DNA from: Nitrospirota bacterium | GTDB taxonomy: Bacteria; Nitrospirota; Thermodesulfovibrionia; Thermodesulfovibrionales; JdFR-88 | Direction of reading: 5' to 3' | Assembly: GCA_021813765.1 (NCBI GenBank) | Contig: JAKAJM010000021.1 | Span: forward strand, 1-35,320 | Length of the DNA stretch: 35,320 bases | Shown: one piece after another, positions 33,811 through 35,320 of the stretch | Position numbering within the stretch: the stretch's first letter is position 1 | Layout of the letters: every line of letters begins with the position of its first letter | Position numbers and translations under genes: made by a program | The notes under the pieces: generated by a model | What the model saw: only the letters and a program-made list of their open reading frames with translations | What the model was told of the DNA's origin: nothing | The model's database searches: none

Positions 33811-34713
33811 GTGGTGAAAAAACAAAAAGCAAAAACCCCTTCTTTGGCTGATCCGGAATGCAGGCAGATATTGTTGCACGAAGGCGGAAGCATAATCAAA
33901 TTTTTGGCTGTGTTTTTGTTTTTTTTCAGACGGTCAGGGTATAATTTGACAAGCCTGTTCCGCAAGAAAACCGAAAAGACAGAGAGAGAAAAAAACATCT
34001 TGATACAACGTTTGTTCGACAGCTCCGGTTTCCTGCAAAACGTCTTTGATGCAGTCCCTTCTTTTCTGTTCATAGTGGACCAGGACGCACGCATCCAGCA
34101 TCTAAATGCTGCCGCGCTCTCTCTGCTTGAGGCGGACAAAAGACGCGTTCTGTATAACAGGTGGGGCGAGGCCCTGCACTGCGTACATGCAGCGGAGACC
34201 CCCGAGGGCTGCGGACATGCGGCTGCCTGCAGGGACTGCGTAGTAAGGAACTCAGTAAAAAAGGTATTCAGCGGGCAAAGCGTCCACCGGGAGACGGTAA
34301 AGATGGGGATGCTTTCAGGCCGGGAGATGGAGGAAAAATATTTTGCGCTGACTGCGGCCACTTTCCGCTACCTGAAGGAGCAGTTCGCGCTTGTCGTTTT
34401 GGAGGACGTTACCGGCGAGAAGATGCTTGAGGAGGCGCTTGAGAGGAGGGTGGCCGATAGGACGGCCGAGCTTGCCGAAAGCGAAGAGCGCTACAGGAAG
34501 GTGCTTGAGACCGCCCTGGAGGGCATATGGTTTCTGGACCCCGAGGCACGGATAACCTTTGCGAACCGGAGCATGGCGCTCATGCTGGGCTCTGGAGAGG
34601 AGGAGCTCCTGGGGCGTTCCGCATATGATTTCATAGAGGAGTCCTGCCTTCAGGATTTCCGCACAAGGTTTTTTTTGAGAGGCAGACCGGCCTGGCACAG
34701 CAGTCCGACCTAA
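33811..34713 (+). CDS. PAS-domain sensor histidine kinase, N-terminal part (frame broken)
   Basis: A 300-codon frame coding for the sensor half of a histidine kinase. PAS 1 (about 73-205) carries a Cys/His cluster, C124 and C134-G-H136-x3-C140-x2-C143, which could bind metal, haem or an iron-sulfur cluster. A short coiled coil (205-228) follows, then PAS 2 (from about 229, SEERYRKVLETALEGIWFLD). PAS 2 is cut off at 34713 in mid-domain, after T8 at 34669-34676; the rest continues in the -1 frame. The GTG at 33811 gives the full frame. A promoter-like TTGTTT-18-TATAAT (33916-33945) and a TTG at 34000 (residue 64) suggest a shorter form starting just before PAS 1. Confidence 0.8.
   Translation: MVKKQKAKTPSLADPECRQILLHEGGSIIKFLAVFLFFFRRSGYNLTSLFRKKTEKTEREKNILIQRLFDSSGFLQNVFDAVPSFLFIVDQDARIQHLNAAALSLLEADKRRVLYNRWGEALHCVHAAETPEGCGHAAACRDCVVRNSVKKVFSGQSVHRETVKMGMLSGREMEEKYFALTAATFRYLKEQFALVVLEDVTGEKMLEEALERRVADRTAELAESEERYRKVLETALEGIWFLDPEARITFANRSMALMLGSGEEELLGRSAYDFIEESCLQDFRTRFFLRGRPAWHSSPT
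33916..33945 (+). promoter_or_regulatory. Promoter-like sequence ahead of the histidine kinase
   Basis: TTGTTT (33916-33921), 18 bases, and a perfect TATAAT (33940-33945). It lies inside the longest possible reading frame, arguing for translation from the TTG at 34000, which follows a GAGAGAG stretch. Confidence 0.4.
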
Positions 34714-35320
34714 GGCTTAAGGGCAAGGACGGTTCCACCATATTTGCGATAATGTCCGTGAATCCCAGGCTGGATGGAGAGGGGCAGTTCACAGGCTATG
34801 TGTGCATGGTCCTGGATATCACGGAGCGCAGGCGCCTTGAGTCCATCGCCCAGGCGGCAAGCCTCATGGACAACCTTGGATATGTCTTCAGCGGCGTAAG
34901 GCATGAGCTTGGAAACCCGATAAACACCCTTAAGATAACGCTTGCCGTGCTTGGGAAAAATTTCGATAACTTCCCTCCCGAAAAAACAAAAAGCTTCCTT
35001 GACCAGGCAGCCGCTGAAATAGGCAAGATGGAGTTCCTTCTGAAGTCCCTTAAAAATTTCAACATGTATGAGCACCTGGAGCCGGAAAAGATAGAGGTAT
35101 CCGTCTTTTTTGAGAAATTCCTCGCCCTGGTGGAAGAGGATTTCAGGCGGAAGGGGATAAAAATGGAGATGCTTCTGCCGGAGGAGGGCGTTGCCGCACA
35201 TGCCGATCCCAGAGCGCTCCAGCAGGTGCTTTTAAACCTGATGACCAACGCCGCGGACGCTCTTGATGGAATGCCACAGCCGGTCATAACGATAAATGTC
35301 CGGAAGGCAAAAAGATCGGA
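34677..35320 (+). CDS. Histidine kinase, C-terminal part (partial at window end)
   Basis: In the -1 frame relative to the preceding segment, an uninterrupted frame runs from 34677 to the end of the window. It completes PAS 2 (LRLKGKDGSTIFAIMSVNP, then LDITERRRLES). A HisKA-type dimerisation domain follows, with the phospho-accepting His in GVRHELGNPINTLK. The HATPase_c N-box QQVLLNLMTNAADALDG comes next; the G-boxes lie beyond the window. It has no start signal of its own and clearly belongs to the same gene as the N-terminal part. Whether one polypeptide is made depends on the T8 shift. Confidence 0.82.

Noticed and set aside
1-35320. CRISPR array, tRNA or rRNA genes, prophage or integrase
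   Set aside because: No regularly spaced repeats, cloverleaf-like sequences, rRNA-like stretches or recombinase genes were seen.

Overview
The window is a gene-dense chromosomal segment from a Gram-negative bacterium. It is GC-rich, uses AGG (Arg), ATA (Ile) and CTT (Leu) heavily, and its intergenic stretches are strikingly AT-rich. It carries gmhA (heptose precursor of LPS), murA, nagZ, hfq and PpiD-like and SH3-like exported proteins. Together with a dense two-component repertoire this fits an uncultured Nitrospirota- or Desulfobacterota-like lineage. That placement is inference from style, not from a marker phylogeny. There are no tRNA or rRNA genes, no CRISPR array and no recognisable transposase gene.

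Layout. (1) 119-3135, plus strand: CDF metal exporter, CopD-like membrane protein, Fur-family regulator, PfkB sugar/nucleoside kinase. (2) 3179-5680: ftsY (minus) back to back with cytosolic nagZ (plus). (3) 5706-9291, minus strand: a tight run gmhA-ruvC-ruvA-ruvB-HEPN protein-short P-II protein. This combines Holliday-junction processing with two non-canonical small proteins. (4) 9540-12313: HU (plus), secreted zinc phospholipase-C-like protein (minus), then hfq-Nudix-PpiD-like (plus). (5) 12607-17527: membrane protein plus B12-binding radical SAM enzyme (minus), and a divergent P2-type cation ATPase. (6) 17839-23687, minus strand: murA, then a repeat-bearing gap, then uvrC-exported coiled-coil protein-RNB ribonuclease. 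(7) 23914-30290, plus strand: alpha-glucan phosphorylase, phosphoketolase and acetate kinase in a row. (8) 30507-35320: lone receiver, LuxR-type regulator, UvrD/PcrA helicase and a PAS histidine kinase cut by the window end.

How the genes work together. Region 7 reads as a glycogen-to-acetate route: glucan is phosphorolysed to glucose-1-phosphate, sugar phosphates enter phosphoketolase, and acetyl-phosphate yields ATP through acetate kinase. Regions 3, 6 and 8 supply much of a DNA-repair set (RuvABC, UvrC, UvrD-like).

Most notable for follow-up are the following. The histidine kinase is split by a run of eight T residues that is also a textbook -1 slippery heptamer. A pair of about 155-bp nested-palindrome repeats has no transposase, with a third shorter relative. 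A HepT-like HEPN protein has lost its RNase histidine, and a P-II-like protein has a trimmed T-loop. I did not find a convincing wholly new multi-gene system; the best candidates are the ruv-HEPN-PII run and the repeat family.
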